Shown: positions 26,905 through 35,997, numbered from the stretch's first letter. The stretch is DNA of 40,543 nt from Nitrosomonas sp. (GCA_017879645.1 JAAEXZ010000014.1:1-40543); one strand, 5' to 3'. Translations and numbers: made by a program. The notes: generated by a model not told the origin, from the letters alone.

Positions 26905-28223
26905 AAGTTTTTATTCTGGCATTAGCCAGTTTAATTGTTTTTTCGGTCGTGGCTCGAATTGAAAGGACCACAGCATCAACTCAATCACATTTGGATTCAA
27001 AAATGGATTTTATTGTTCTGGGTATGGGGTGTTTCTGGGGGGCTGAAAAGCGTATGAGCGAGATACCCGGTGTCGTTGATGTGGAGAGTGGTTATGCTGG
27101 CGGAGATATTCCCGGCATGGGCTATCAGCAGATTCTGAATCACGAGAATCAGCTACGTACTGGCAGGACCACTGCACGCAATCACGCCGAAGTAATCAAG
27201 GTAACGTTTGATCCCGATAAAGTCAGTCTGGAAAGCGTTCTGGCCGGATTCTGGGAGAACCATAACCCAACCCAGGGCGATCGTCAGGGAAATGACATCG
27301 GCAGCAATTATCGCAGTGCCATCTACACACAAAATGAATCGCAGCAAAGTGTGGCGCAGGCCACGTTGAAAGTGTATCAGCAAGCTCTGAACACCGCCGG
27401 ATACGGATCGGTGACGACGGAAATCCTGCCACTTCGGCATTACATGGCTGCCGAGGAATACCATCAGAATTATTTGCAAAAGAATCCGAATGGTTACTGT
27501 GGATTAGGAGGCACCGGTGTGAAATATCCGACAACGACCGGTTCGATTTCGCCGGTTGTAGCCGAACAGGATAAATCCAGACTACTAAAACCACTCGCAG
27601 GTAAAGATCTCGATTATGCACAACAACTGATTGTATTCGAAGCCGAACATTGTGAATTTTGCAGATTATTCGACAAGGAGATTCTCGATGCCTGGCAGGC
27701 AACAGTGCCTGTCGTCGTGACATTGAGTGCCTATGCACCGACCGACTGGACATTGGAAAAACCACTGTTTGCCGCACCGACCGTTGTATTGTTCAGAGCA
27801 GGCAAAGAAGTAGCGCGTTATACCGGTTATACCGGTGAGCAGGCCAATTTCTGGAAATGGCTGGGATATCAGTTGTTGACGCCTGAACAACAGAAGATTG
27901 CTTTTGGGCAGGGTACGGAGCTGCCATTTACGGCGACCAATCTTGACGAAAAGCGTCCTGGAAAATTTGTCGATCCCCTATCCGGTGCGCCGTTATTTCT
28001 CAGCCAAACCAAATTCGACAGTCAATCCGGATGGCCCAGCTTCATTGATCCTGTTCCAGGTTCGGTGACGTTGCATGAAGATCATTCTCACGGCATGCAG
28101 CGTACGGAAGTGCGCAGTGCCAGTTCTGGAATTCACCTGGGTCATGTCTTTGACGATGGACCACCACCGACATTCAAGCGCTATTGCATCAATGGTAATG
28201 TCCTGAAATTCATACCTGACTAG
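26901..28223 (+). CDS. Exported MsrA - thioredoxin-like - MsrB fusion
   Basis: A 440-residue protein with an N-terminal signal or anchor (residues 3-18), so it acts outside the cytoplasm on oxidised methionines. MsrA domain, about 36-210: catalytic C44 in G-C-F-W-G, H-A-E-V near 95 and recycling C200 in G-Y-C-G-L-G-G-T-G; about 10 extra residues sit between Y-A-G-G and H-A-E-V. Thioredoxin-like domain, about 225-330: C251-E-F-C254 with cis-proline A-A-P-T near 293. MsrB domain, about 331-440: S-G-W-P-S-F, E-V-R-S, H-L-G-H-V-F-D-D-G-P and catalytic C429 in R-Y-C-I-N, but none of the four zinc cysteines. The order differs from Neisseria PilB (Trx-MsrA-MsrB). The start GTG at 26901 overlaps the presumed hemW remnant. 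Confidence 0.88.
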   Translation: MKVFILALASLIVFSVVARIERTTASTQSHLDSKMDFIVLGMGCFWGAEKRMSEIPGVVDVESGYAGGDIPGMGYQQILNHENQLRTGRTTARNHAEVIKVTFDPDKVSLESVLAGFWENHNPTQGDRQGNDIGSNYRSAIYTQNESQQSVAQATLKVYQQALNTAGYGSVTTEILPLRHYMAAEEYHQNYLQKNPNGYCGLGGTGVKYPTTTGSISPVVAEQDKSRLLKPLAGKDLDYAQQLIVFEAEHCEFCRLFDKEILDAWQATVPVVVTLSAYAPTDWTLEKPLFAAPTVVLFRAGKEVARYTGYTGEQANFWKWLGYQLLTPEQQKIAFGQGTELPFTATNLDEKRPGKFVDPLSGAPLFLSQTKFDSQSGWPSFIDPVPGSVTLHEDHSHGMQRTEVRSASSGIHLGHVFDDGPPPTFKRYCINGNVLKFIPD

Positions 28224-28347
28224 CAATACATCCCATCATGCCGCGTTGCAATCAGATTGATCGATTGTTTTCATTTTCGCTGTTTCAGTCTGCGATGCTA
28301 CTGTTTTTATCTGCGACATAGCCCAAAGCATCGAAGAAAATACGAAT

Positions 28348-29622
28348 ATGAGTCATCCCTTCCGTCAGCATCGCCGTATCCTGGTCGCCAGTCTGGTTGG
28401 CACTGCGGTCGAATTTTACGATTTTTATATCTATGCGACGGCAGCTGCGCTGGTATTCGGGCCATTGTTCTTTCCAGCCAGCTCGCCTGCGGCACAACTG
28501 ATGCTGTCCTTCCTGAGCTTCGGTCTGGCATTCATTGCCCGTCCTTTTGGTGCGGTATTATTTGGACATTTTGGCGATCGGATCGGTCGCAAATCCACCT
28601 TGGTGGCTTCGCTCATGCTAATGGGCGTTTCGACGCTACTGATTGCTTTTCTTCCGACTTATGCCATGGCCGGTTGGTTGGCACCCTTGTTATTGTGCAT
28701 TTTGCGGTTTGGGCAAGGGCTGGGGCTTGGCGGCGAATGGGGCGGTGCAGCCCTGCTGGCTGTCGAGAATGCCCCGCCGGGATGGCGGGCGCGCTTTGGC
28801 ATGGTACCGCAACTGGGGGCTCCAATCGGATTCATTGCTGCCAACGGATTGTTTCTTTTGCTGGGTATGGTACTGACTAATGAAGAATTCATTGCCTGGG
28901 GATGGCGCATTCCCTTTCTGGCCAGCGCTATTCTGGTAGGTCTGGGGTTGTGGGTTCGGTTAAAAATCAATGAGACACCGGAGTTTGCGCAGGCACTCAG
29001 AGAGGATGCACCGGTCCCGGTTCCCATTGGAGAACTTTTAAAAAACCATCTGGTTACGACTTTCTCCGGTGTCTTTGCCGTGGTTGCCTGTTTTGCCATA
29101 TTTTATCTGTCGACGGCCTTTGCATTGGCGTATGGCACGACATCTTTAGGTTACGACCGCGAGGTCTTTCTGGCTGTGCAGTTGGCTGCCATTTTGTTTT
29201 TGGTGCTGGGTATCATTGTCGCAGGTGTGCGTTCGGACTCGAGTAGTGCCGCCAGAGTACTGACAGGAGGATGTGCCGCGACAATCGGTCTGGGGTTGAT
29301 ATTCGGGCCTTTGCTGGGTTCGGGGTCGCTATGGCTGGTATGGATTGGATTGTCGCTGGCCCTGTTTATCATGGGATTTGTCTATGGTCCACTGGGAGAG
29401 TGGTTGCCATCACTGTTTCCTCCACGGGTGCGCTACACGGGATCGTCTGTCGCATTTAATGCCGGAGGTATCCTGGGAGGGGCGTTAGCCCCTCTTGTCG
29501 CTCAGGCTCTGAGTAATTACGGAGGAACATCGGCTGTCGGTCTGTTCCTGACCATGGCTGGTATTTTCAGTTTTACCGGACTCGTTTTGGCCAGACGATC
29601 CAAGGCGAAGTCCAATCCATAA
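28348..29622 (+). CDS. MFS transporter, metabolite:H+ symporter (MHS) type
   Basis: A 424-residue inner-membrane protein with about 12 hydrophobic helices. The start of helix 1 (G-T-A-V-E-F-Y-D-F-Y-I-Y-A), the loop 2-3 motif G-H-F-G-D-R-I-G-R-K and R-F-G-Q-G-L-G-L-G-G-E-W-G-G-A near residue 124 are diagnostic for the MHS family, which includes ProP, ShiA and KgtP and moves organic acids or osmolytes with protons. The central part T-P-E-F at about 210-213 is also typical. The substrate cannot be read from sequence, and no catabolic operon adjoins it. It lies 124 bp after the Msr fusion gene. Confidence 0.9.
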   Translation: MSHPFRQHRRILVASLVGTAVEFYDFYIYATAAALVFGPLFFPASSPAAQLMLSFLSFGLAFIARPFGAVLFGHFGDRIGRKSTLVASLMLMGVSTLLIAFLPTYAMAGWLAPLLLCILRFGQGLGLGGEWGGAALLAVENAPPGWRARFGMVPQLGAPIGFIAANGLFLLLGMVLTNEEFIAWGWRIPFLASAILVGLGLWVRLKINETPEFAQALREDAPVPVPIGELLKNHLVTTFSGVFAVVACFAIFYLSTAFALAYGTTSLGYDREVFLAVQLAAILFLVLGIIVAGVRSDSSSAARVLTGGCAATIGLGLIFGPLLGSGSLWLVWIGLSLALFIMGFVYGPLGEWLPSLFPPRVRYTGSSVAFNAGGILGGALAPLVAQALSNYGGTSAVGLFLTMAGIFSFTGLVLARRSKAKSNP

Positions 29623-29731
29623 GCATTCTGGCCGCTTTAATCTCCACAGATCACGATGCTCTGCCAGAGGTATCATTCAGACTTGATCGTTCCCAATCAC
29701 CTGGCGCATTGTTATCGTTTGGAATTTAGCT

Positions 29732-30301
29732 TTATTGGGCATTGCAACCCGCAATATTGAGCCAATCTGCAACCGGACCGGCATCATGCACAATTCCTTC
29801 TGCTCCAAGCATATAGTGAATATTGCTATCTGCGGATGAGAAAGCCAGGTATGAATTGGTTACCGGGTAAAAACGGTAGGTATAGGGAGGAAAGGTTAGA
29901 AAGTCGGGATTGCCGGCAGGAGCAAACAGTTGCGGATAATTGGTTTCAGCCCAACTGAAAAGGCAGGCCATGGGATCAGTCGTGCCCTGACCAGTGACTT
30001 CTATCGTACCCACCATACCCGGATGGAAGCGGCAAAAATAATTGTACGTACCGGGATTGTTAAAAGTAAAACTGAATGAACTGCCAGGATTCAGATCGCT
30101 GGCCCAGGCATTATTGTTTTCCGTTGTGCTATGGGTCGCTCCGTCATGATTGGTCCAGGTTACCGTGTCGCCAATATTGACCGAGATGGGGCTAGGAGTG
30201 TAAGCAAAATTTTGTACATTGATGGAGAATACTGCGGCCCATGCTGCATTTGTAACAACTAACGATAACCCGGCTATTGTGGAAAGTAGCGTGCGTTTCA
30301 T
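29732..30301 (-). CDS. Cupredoxin-domain protein with C-terminal extra domain
   Basis: A 189-residue exported protein. After a signal peptide (residues 1-22) comes a plastocyanin-like domain (about 24-104) with a complete type 1 copper site: H57 in G-A-T-H-S-T, and C90, H93 and M96 in Y-F-C-R-F-H-P-G-M. Blue copper proteins shuttle electrons in the periplasm and are prominent in ammonia oxidisers. The remaining 80 residues form a second unit (S-W-A-E-T-N-Y-P-Q-L-F, Y-T-Y-R-F-Y-P-V-T-N-S-Y-L) that I recall as a repeat-like module in secreted proteins of Proteobacteria; it has no known function and a cysteine at each end (C113, C187). It is divergent from the peroxiredoxin gene. Confidence 0.85.
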   Translation of the reverse strand: MKRTLLSTIAGLSLVVTNAAWAAVFSINVQNFAYTPSPISVNIGDTVTWTNHDGATHSTTENNNAWASDLNPGSSFSFTFNNPGTYNYFCRFHPGMVGTIEVTGQGTTDPMACLFSWAETNYPQLFAPAGNPDFLTFPPYTYRFYPVTNSYLAFSSADSNIHYMLGAEGIVHDAGPVADWLNIAGCNAQ

Positions 30302-30650
30302 TTGATTTCCCTCCGTATTAAGATATTTTTGCAGATATGTCTTGATCGGAATGTAAGTCTATGCCTAAAAACCGGAGGCAGCAACGCACGGGACTGAACA
30401 TGAAAAACATGCTTGATCGATGAAAACGGAATACGGAATTTGAATCCGGGAAGCCATGGTAAAAATTCCAACGGCGAATCAGTGGTACGAGTCTTAAATA
30501 CGTTGCCATTACAATGATTTCTGGTTAATCATTACGATCTCAGCGATACTGTGTGTTGACAAGACATCTGTGTTCGTAATTTACTTCCAACCGTTCAGCA
30601 CAGTGTCGTTCATCCGTCCATTCAATCAATACAACATCGAGGAGTTAGAT
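30302..30650. other. Intergenic region between cupredoxin and peroxiredoxin genes
   Basis: A 349-bp divergent region. The minus-strand frame at 30318-30509 is not protein-like and I do not call it. TTGACA at 30556-30561 is a perfect -35, but the best following -10 (TAATTT at 30577-30582) is only 15 bp away, so I note it as a weak promoter candidate for the peroxiredoxin. No hairpin or RNA gene is obvious. Confidence 0.45.
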
Positions 30651-31310
30651 ATGTCATTACGCATCAATGATCAGGCACCCAATTTTCAAGCAGAAACGAC
30701 GCAGGGAAAAATCGATTTCCATAACTGGATCGGGGACAGCTGGGCCGTTTTGTTTTCGCATCCGAAGGACTTTACACCGGTTTGTACGACCGAGTTGGGA
30801 TACATGGCCAGTATCCAGTCCGAATTCGATAAACGTCATACCAAAATCATCGGACTCAGCATCGATCCACTGGACGATCACCAGAAATGGCTAAAAGATG
30901 TGGAAGAGGTGGGGAAAACATCCGTTCGTTATCCGGTGATTGCCGATACCAGTCTCGAGATTGCAAAACTGTACAATATGTTTCCAGCCGATGAGTCGGG
31001 TACGGCGCAGGGAAGAACTGCCATGACCAATGCCACGGTGCGTTCGATATTTATCATCGGACCGGACAAAAATATCAAGCTCATGATGACCTATCCCATG
31101 ACGACAGGTCGTAACTTCAACGAGATATTGCGTGTTCTGGATTCAATGCAGTTGACGGCAAAGCACAAGGTTGCCACGCCAGTGAACTGGCAACAGGGCG
31201 AGGATGTCATCATTGTTCCATCGGTAAGCAATGAAGAAGCGCAAAAAATATATCCGGATGGCTGGGATACCGTGAAACCCTATCTGCGCAAGGTTAAACA
31301 ACCCAAGTGA
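30651..31310 (+). CDS. 1-Cys peroxiredoxin (Prx6 type)
   Basis: A 219-residue thiol peroxidase that reduces hydrogen peroxide and organic hydroperoxides. The peroxidatic cysteine is C45 in H-P-K-D-F-T-P-V-C-T-T-E, and there is no other cysteine in the protein, which fits the 1-Cys Prx6 subfamily. R-S-I-F-I-I-G-P-D near 126 and the C-terminal A-T-P-V-N-W-Q-Q-G-E-D-V-I segment are also Prx6-type. I chose the ATG at 30651 because GAGGAG stands 7 bases upstream; the frame is open 27 codons earlier. It is a monocistronic gene ended by the hairpin at 31365. The physiological reductant cannot be told from the sequence. Confidence 0.95.
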   Translation: MSLRINDQAPNFQAETTQGKIDFHNWIGDSWAVLFSHPKDFTPVCTTELGYMASIQSEFDKRHTKIIGLSIDPLDDHQKWLKDVEEVGKTSVRYPVIADTSLEIAKLYNMFPADESGTAQGRTAMTNATVRSIFIIGPDKNIKLMMTYPMTTGRNFNEILRVLDSMQLTAKHKVATPVNWQQGEDVIIVPSVSNEEAQKIYPDGWDTVKPYLRKVKQPK

Positions 31311-31364
31311 GTGTGACCATCAGATCTACATTCTGGATTTTCTGAGATGAAATGAGAGATGTGC

Positions 31365-31409
31365 GGCAACGATCGATTGATTTTTTTACAATGGATCGTT
31401 GCCCTTTTT
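31365..31409 (+). terminator. Terminator of the peroxiredoxin gene
   Basis: A perfect 10-bp stem (31365-31374 with 31394-31403) around a 19-base T-rich loop, followed directly by CTTTTT. It lies 55 bp past the peroxiredoxin stop. Confidence 0.75.
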
Positions 31410-31471
31410 GACATATAGAGCTGTGGTGGCGTAGGCCAGAAATGCGTTCCGGGTGCCTGGACCTGTTGCCA

Positions 31472-31672
31472 TCATACCCAATCATCGTGCCCCAGGTTAC
31501 CACTGAAACTGACTCCTCCCGAAATCAGGTCATGACTGAAATGATCGTTATAATCATCGTCGCAGCAATAACTCAGTCTGAAATCGTCATCGGACAGATC
31601 ATCCAGCGCATCGGTATCGATCGTTTCCTGTAGATCAGAATTTGCTTCATCTAATTCATAGTGATAGGTCAT
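31472..31672 (-). CDS. Small acidic protein, hypothetical
   Basis: A 66-residue, very acidic protein (M-T-Y-H-Y-E-L-D-E ... D-A-L-D-D-L-S-D-D-D-F) with a C-C pair in the middle and a Gly/Ser-rich tail (L-I-S-G-G-V-S-F-S-G-N). I do not recognise it. The ATG at 31672 has GGAG seven bases upstream; an in-frame ATG at 31684 overlaps that SD. The acidic front and G-G near the end recall double-glycine leader peptides, but no transporter or modification enzyme is nearby. A frame on the other strand is also open, so coding is not certain. Confidence 0.45.
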   Translation of the reverse strand: MTYHYELDEANSDLQETIDTDALDDLSDDDFRLSYCCDDDYNDHFSHDLISGGVSFSGNLGHDDWV

Positions 31673-31889
31673 TTTTTTCTCCATTCCAGAAAGATTAATT
31701 GTGTGATTCGTTCATGTATGACGTGGAGAAATTGTAGGGACTACGTTACGAATACTCAGTGAGAAAATTCACATGAAATGAAAAAAGTGTCTTTTCGATT
31801 GATAAATGATCGGGATCAAATGTGGCAGGTTGCCCAAGCGTGGTGCTGAAAAATATAAATGAATAAACATCGACTTGACTGGAGACGCA

Positions 31890-32636
31890 ATGATTATGCC
31901 TTCTGAGTTTTGGTTACATCATGCTGTGCTTTATTCGCTATTATTCTTGATCCATTACATGAATGGATTGTGGGTGATTCACCATAACGTGAAAGTCAAT
32001 TACACACGCAAAATCAACCATTTTGCTTTTTTCTTTCTGCCGACAGTGCTACAGACCGTCATTGATTATCCACTGAATGCCGCCACATTTTTGGGCGACA
32101 TCGTATGTGCATTATTGTTTCTGACTTGCTTCATTGCACCATTGCGCCAACGTAGTACCGTGCTTGCAATCATGTTTCGTTCACTCGATAGACCAGAAGA
32201 TCGTCCCATGACGCTCATTTGGCTGTATACACAGTTTATTGCAAGCTATATCGTGCTGATCCCGTTGCTGTACTACTTCGAGAGTCATGACATGTTGCCA
32301 CTGGCGATGATCATCATTATTGCCAATGGGGTTGGGGATGGACTTGCCGAGCCGGTTGGCATTCGTTTTGGGACAAAGAAGTATGCAACCTACGCACTGT
32401 TCACCCGGCAAAAATATGTTCGAAGCTATGTCGGCAGCGCTTGCGTGTTCGTGACGACCTGCATCGCCATACTGGCTTTTCAGCACTATTTCACCATCAC
32501 CCAGCTGGTAGTGGCGCTTTTAATCGTGCCGGCATTGATTACATTGGCTGAAGCCTTCTCACCGCATACGTGGGATAGTCCATTGATTTACGCAACAGGC
32601 GGCGGCGCCTTGATCATGACTTTCTCTCTATTTTGA
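31890..32636 (+). CDS. Dolichol/phytol kinase-like integral membrane protein
   Basis: A 248-residue polytopic membrane protein with about seven hydrophobic segments. The pattern R-K-I-N-H-F near residue 42, then N-G-V-G-D-G-L-A-E-P-V-G-I-R-F-G and R-S-Y-V-G-S-A-C-V-F near 140-180, follows the conserved G-D-x-x-A-E/S-x-x-G-x-x-F-G and K-S-x-x-G-S blocks of the CTP-dependent dolichol/phytol kinase family (SEC59, VTE5; COG0170). The C-terminal A-E-A-F-S-P-H-T-W-D also fits. It probably phosphorylates a lipid alcohol using CTP, but the substrate is unknown. The ATG at 31890 has GGAG five bases upstream. It stands alone, convergent with lgt. Confidence 0.65.
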   Translation: MIMPSEFWLHHAVLYSLLFLIHYMNGLWVIHHNVKVNYTRKINHFAFFFLPTVLQTVIDYPLNAATFLGDIVCALLFLTCFIAPLRQRSTVLAIMFRSLDRPEDRPMTLIWLYTQFIASYIVLIPLLYYFESHDMLPLAMIIIIANGVGDGLAEPVGIRFGTKKYATYALFTRQKYVRSYVGSACVFVTTCIAILAFQHYFTITQLVVALLIVPALITLAEAFSPHTWDSPLIYATGGGALIMTFSLF

Positions 32637-32675
32637 GTTGAATCGATGACTGGGTGAAATAGTCGATTCAGATCA

Positions 32676-33503
32676 TCATTTCTTCCGTTTATTCGGTGAA
32701 GTATTTTTGTGAGGCTCTGGGATGGTTATTCGTCTTGACCAGATGAAAATGGTCAGACCGGCCAGTATCATCGGAATGGATAGCCATTGTCCCATTGTGA
32801 TGCCTAGTGTCAGAATGCCCATGAAACCATCCTCCGGTTCGCGGAAACATTCGGCAAAAGAGCGCAGGATGCCATACCCCATCACAAACACCCCGGTTAC
32901 CGCACCGGTAGCGCGTGGTTTTGCAGAGTAAATCCAGACCACGAGAAACAATACGATACCTTCGAGCACTGCCTGATAAAGTTGGGACGGATGCCGTGGC
33001 AATTCATCGACATAGGGGAAAACCATACCCCAAGGTACATCGGTTGGTCGTCCCCAAAGCTCCGCGTTGATAAAGTTGCCGATTCGCCCCGCGCCTAGTC
33101 CTGGAGGGACAAGTGGTGCAATAAAATCGGTCACGGTCAACCAAGGCAGCTCATACTTGCGTGCAAGCAAAATCATGGCGACGAAAACACCAAGAAAACC
33201 ACCGTGAAATGACATGCCCCCTTCCCAGATTGCGAATACATGTAGCGGATGTTGTACATAATATCCAAACTGGTAGAACAGGACATGGCCCAAACGCCCG
33301 CCGATGATGACTCCCAGCATGCCATAGAAAAGGGCGTCGTCGAGTATTTCGGGAGTGAATCCACAATGCGGGTTGTGTCTGATGCGATACCGTCCAAGCA
33401 GAATGAACGCAGCGAATCCCAACAGATACATCAATCCATACCAATGTATCGACAGGGGACCGACAGATATGGCTACGGGATCGATTTGCGGATGAACGAG
33501 CAT
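32676..33503 (-). CDS. lgt: Phosphatidylglycerol-prolipoprotein diacylglyceryl transferase
   Basis: A 275-residue inner-membrane enzyme that adds diacylglycerol to the lipobox cysteine of prolipoproteins, the first step of lipoprotein maturation. Seven hydrophobic segments are visible. Family motifs include H-W-Y-G-L-M-Y near residue 20, [21 protein letters not shown] near 95 (the essential histidine) and the signature [15 protein letters not shown], then R-H-P-S-Q-L-Y-Q. The C-terminus is short and basic. It is divergent from ilvD, 102 bp apart. The window itself encodes at least two predicted substrates (the BON and sucD-linked lipoproteins). Confidence 0.96.
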   Translation of the reverse strand: MLVHPQIDPVAISVGPLSIHWYGLMYLLGFAAFILLGRYRIRHNPHCGFTPEILDDALFYGMLGVIIGGRLGHVLFYQFGYYVQHPLHVFAIWEGGMSFHGGFLGVFVAMILLARKYELPWLTVTDFIAPLVPPGLGAGRIGNFINAELWGRPTDVPWGMVFPYVDELPRHPSQLYQAVLEGIVLFLVVWIYSAKPRATGAVTGVFVMGYGILRSFAECFREPEDGFMGILTLGITMGQWLSIPMILAGLTIFIWSRRITIPEPHKNTSPNKRKK

Positions 33504-33605
33504 AGTTTTGACCTTATTTACGGTAAAATGCCAATCATTATATCAAGCGCGCTTTTGCATGCTGATATTCATTCTATTTTATCTTTATCTCTTTCAGGAG
33601 TAATT

Positions 33606-35285
33606 ATGCCAGACAATAAACGCAGTCAAACCATCACGCAAGGTACACAACATGCGCCGAGTCGCGCCATGTTGCGTGCTGTGGGTTTTACTGACGGAGA
33701 TTTCAACAAGCCCATCGTTGGCGTAGCCAACGGTTATTCAACGATCACGCCTTGCAACAAGGGCTTGAATGAATTGTCACTTCAGGCCGAATCCGCTTTG
33801 CGCAAGGCTGGTGCGATGCCGCAGATGTTTGGCACCATCACCGTATCCGATGGAATTTCGATGGGGACGGAGGGCATGAAATATTCACTGGTGTCCCGGG
33901 AAGTCATTGCAGATTCCATCGAAACTTGTGTGCAGGGCGGAAGCATGGATGGCGTGATCGCCATCGGCGGTTGTGACAAAAACATGCCGGGTGCAATGAT
34001 CGCCATTGCACGCATGAATGTGCCGGCGATTTTTGTCTACGGTGGCACGATCAAGCCCGGCCACTATAAAAATCAGGATCTGACGGTGGTCAGCGTATTT
34101 GAAGCGGTAGGGCAGCACAGCGCGCATAAGATCGATGATAATGAGCTGTTACAGATCGAGCGGCATGCGTGTCCCGGTGCGGGTTCCTGTGGCGGTATGT
34201 TCACTGCAAATACCATGTCATCTGCTTTCGAGGCGATGGGCATGAGTCTGCCGTACTCTTCCACAATGTCTGCAGAAGACGACGAGAAGCGGATCAGTGC
34301 AGGGCAATCCGCCGAAGCGCTGGTACATGCGATCCAAAAGCAGATCCTGCCGCGCGATATCATCACGCGCCAGTCGATTGAAAATGCCGTTGCCGTAATC
34401 ATGGCGGTTGGTGGTTCGACCAATGCCATTCTGCATTTTCTGGCGATTGCGCATGCTGCAGAAGTCGAATGGAGCATAGACGATTTTGAACGCATCCGTG
34501 CCAAAGTACCGGTATTGTGCGACCTGAAGCCATCTGGGCGTTATGTGGCAGCCGATTTGCATCATGCCGGTGGTATTCCGCAAGTAATGAAAATGCTGCT
34601 GAATCATGGATTATTGCACGGTGATTGCATCACTATCAGCGGACAAACCATTGCGCAAGTATTGAAAGATATTCCCGATACATCCCGCGCTGATCAGAAT
34701 GTGATCCGGCAATGGGATCATCCGATGTACGCGCAGGGACATCTGGCGATTCTCAAAGGCAATTTGTCGTCTGAAGGGTGTGTGGCCAAGATTTCCGGTA
34801 TCAAGAACCCTAAAATTACCGGGCCTGCACGTGTATTTGAATCGGAAGAAACCTGCATGGCAGCCATCATGGCACGCAAAATCCAGCCGGGCGATGTTGT
34901 GGTGATTCGCTACGAAGGTCCGAAAGGCGGTCCCGGCATGCGGGAAATGCTATCCCCAACCGCTGCGCTGATCGGGGAAGGCTTGGGTGATTCCGTCGGA
35001 TTGATTACCGATGGACGTTTCTCTGGTGGTACATATGGCATGGTGGTAGGGCACGTTGCGCCGGAAGCTTTTGTTGGTGGAACGATCGCGTTGGTACAGG
35101 AGGGTGATTCCATTACGATTGATGCGGAGCAGCGATTGTTGCAGTTGAATGTATCCGATGAGGTTCTGGCGCAGCGCCGTGCTGCCTGGCAACCGCCCCA
35201 GCCGCGTTATGTGCGGGGTATTCTGGCCAAGTATGCCAAGCTGGTTTCTAGTGCCAGTGCCGGTGCAATTACCGACAAGTTTTAA
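33606..35285 (+). CDS. ilvD: Dihydroxy-acid dehydratase
   Basis: A 559-residue iron-sulfur enzyme that dehydrates dihydroxy acids to the keto acids of valine, isoleucine and leucine synthesis. The cluster cysteines are C50 (T-P-C-N), C123 (G-G-C-D-K-N-M-P-G) and C195 ([14 protein letters not shown]). Three cysteines at these places and the length of about 560 residues match the [2Fe-2S], oxygen-tolerant group. [13 protein letters not shown] and [11 protein letters not shown] near the C-terminus are diagnostic. I chose the ATG at 33606 with CAGGAG six bases upstream; the frame is open far upstream through lgt but that is not IlvD. Confidence 0.97.
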   Translation: MPDNKRSQTITQGTQHAPSRAMLRAVGFTDGDFNKPIVGVANGYSTITPCNKGLNELSLQAESALRKAGAMPQMFGTITVSDGISMGTEGMKYSLVSREVIADSIETCVQGGSMDGVIAIGGCDKNMPGAMIAIARMNVPAIFVYGGTIKPGHYKNQDLTVVSVFEAVGQHSAHKIDDNELLQIERHACPGAGSCGGMFTANTMSSAFEAMGMSLPYSSTMSAEDDEKRISAGQSAEALVHAIQKQILPRDIITRQSIENAVAVIMAVGGSTNAILHFLAIAHAAEVEWSIDDFERIRAKVPVLCDLKPSGRYVAADLHHAGGIPQVMKMLLNHGLLHGDCITISGQTIAQVLKDIPDTSRADQNVIRQWDHPMYAQGHLAILKGNLSSEGCVAKISGIKNPKITGPARVFESEETCMAAIMARKIQPGDVVVIRYEGPKGGPGMREMLSPTAALIGEGLGDSVGLITDGRFSGGTYGMVVGHVAPEAFVGGTIALVQEGDSITIDAEQRLLQLNVSDEVLAQRRAAWQPPQPRYVRGILAKYAKLVSSASAGAITDKF

Positions 35286-35585
35286 GTGTATTGGTATTGC
35301 GCCCAATTCGACTTGATATTGTTCTGAATGTCAGCATTAAGATGAGAATGTGTCATGCTGTCATGTGTAGGGGGAATTTGATTTTCTCACTGGAACTAAT
35401 CAATTTGCTCCCAAGTCTCAGAAAAGCAGTATCATCGGAGGCGGCGGATATTGTGAATGCTTGGATTCGGATTGATATGGCATTTAAGAACGTGTCCTAT
35501 TCCAACAAATTTACAGGATTTGCTGCATGTCTGTGAAGTTCGGGGTAGAATGAAGCCCCTTTTATAATTTTAATAAGGAAAAAAT
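35286..35585. other. Intergenic region upstream of cytochrome c-552
   Basis: A 300-bp stretch with no supported gene. A TTG-initiated plus-strand frame (35291-35536) lacks a ribosome-binding site and any recognisable pattern. It presumably contains the cytochrome promoter; I find no convincing -35/-10 pair. Confidence 0.5.
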
Positions 35586-35906
35586 ATGAAAAAAGTATTA
35601 ATAGGAGCCGTAGCCGCATCAGCCTTATTATTGACCGGTGTTGTACACGCCAGCGCAGAATTGGCAAAAAACAGTGGCTGTCTGAATTGCCACAATGTTG
35701 ACACCAAACTGGTTGGACCAGCACTGAAAGATGTTGCTGCCAAATATGCCGGACAGGCCGATGCTGCTGCTTACTTGGCCGACAAGATTGTCAAGGGAAG
35801 TAATGGTGTTTGGGGCCAGGTTCCAATGCCACCTAAAGGCGGTAGCGCAACCCTGACCGATGCGGACGCCAAAGTATTAGCAGAATTTATTCTGACCCTG
35901 AAGTAA
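35586..35906 (+). CDS. Cytochrome c-552 (c8/c-551 family)
   Basis: A 106-residue monohaem cytochrome with a signal peptide (residues 1-22). The haem site is C32-L-N-C35-H36 and the distal methionine is M82 in Q-V-P-M-P-P. The mature sequence (V-G-P-A-L-K-D-V-A-A-K-Y, G-V-W-G-Q-V-P-M-P-P, A-D-A-K-V-L-A-E-F-I-L-T-L-K) is strikingly like the Nitrosomonas europaea cytochrome c-552 that I recall; that protein carries electrons between the ammonia-oxidation cytochromes and the terminal oxidase. AAGGAAAA precedes the ATG by seven bases. It is a single gene ended by a strong hairpin. Confidence 0.95.
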   Translation: MKKVLIGAVAASALLLTGVVHASAELAKNSGCLNCHNVDTKLVGPALKDVAAKYAGQADAAAYLADKIVKGSNGVWGQVPMPPKGGSATLTDADAKVLAEFILTLK

Positions 35907-35925
35907 TTCTAATACGGGTGCAAAT

Positions 35926-35955
35926 AAGCCGACGTTAACACCGTCGGCTTTTTAT
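35926..35955 (+). terminator. Terminator of cytochrome c-552 gene
   Basis: A 9-bp GC-rich perfect stem (35926-35934 with 35942-35950) around a 7-base loop, followed by TTTATTT. It lies 20 bp after the cytochrome stop; flanking AAATA/TATTT bases can extend the stem. Confidence 0.85.
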
Positions 35956-35997
35956 TTGGGTAATTAAAGCCTTGTCATTCTGGATTGATTGAAAATA

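Noticed and set aside
30318..30509. 63-codon minus-strand frame upstream of the cupredoxin gene
   Set aside because: No ribosome-binding site and composition not protein-like; probably part of the promoter region.
35291..35536. 81-codon plus-strand frame after ilvD
   Set aside because: TTG start without SD and no recognisable motif; no evidence of coding.
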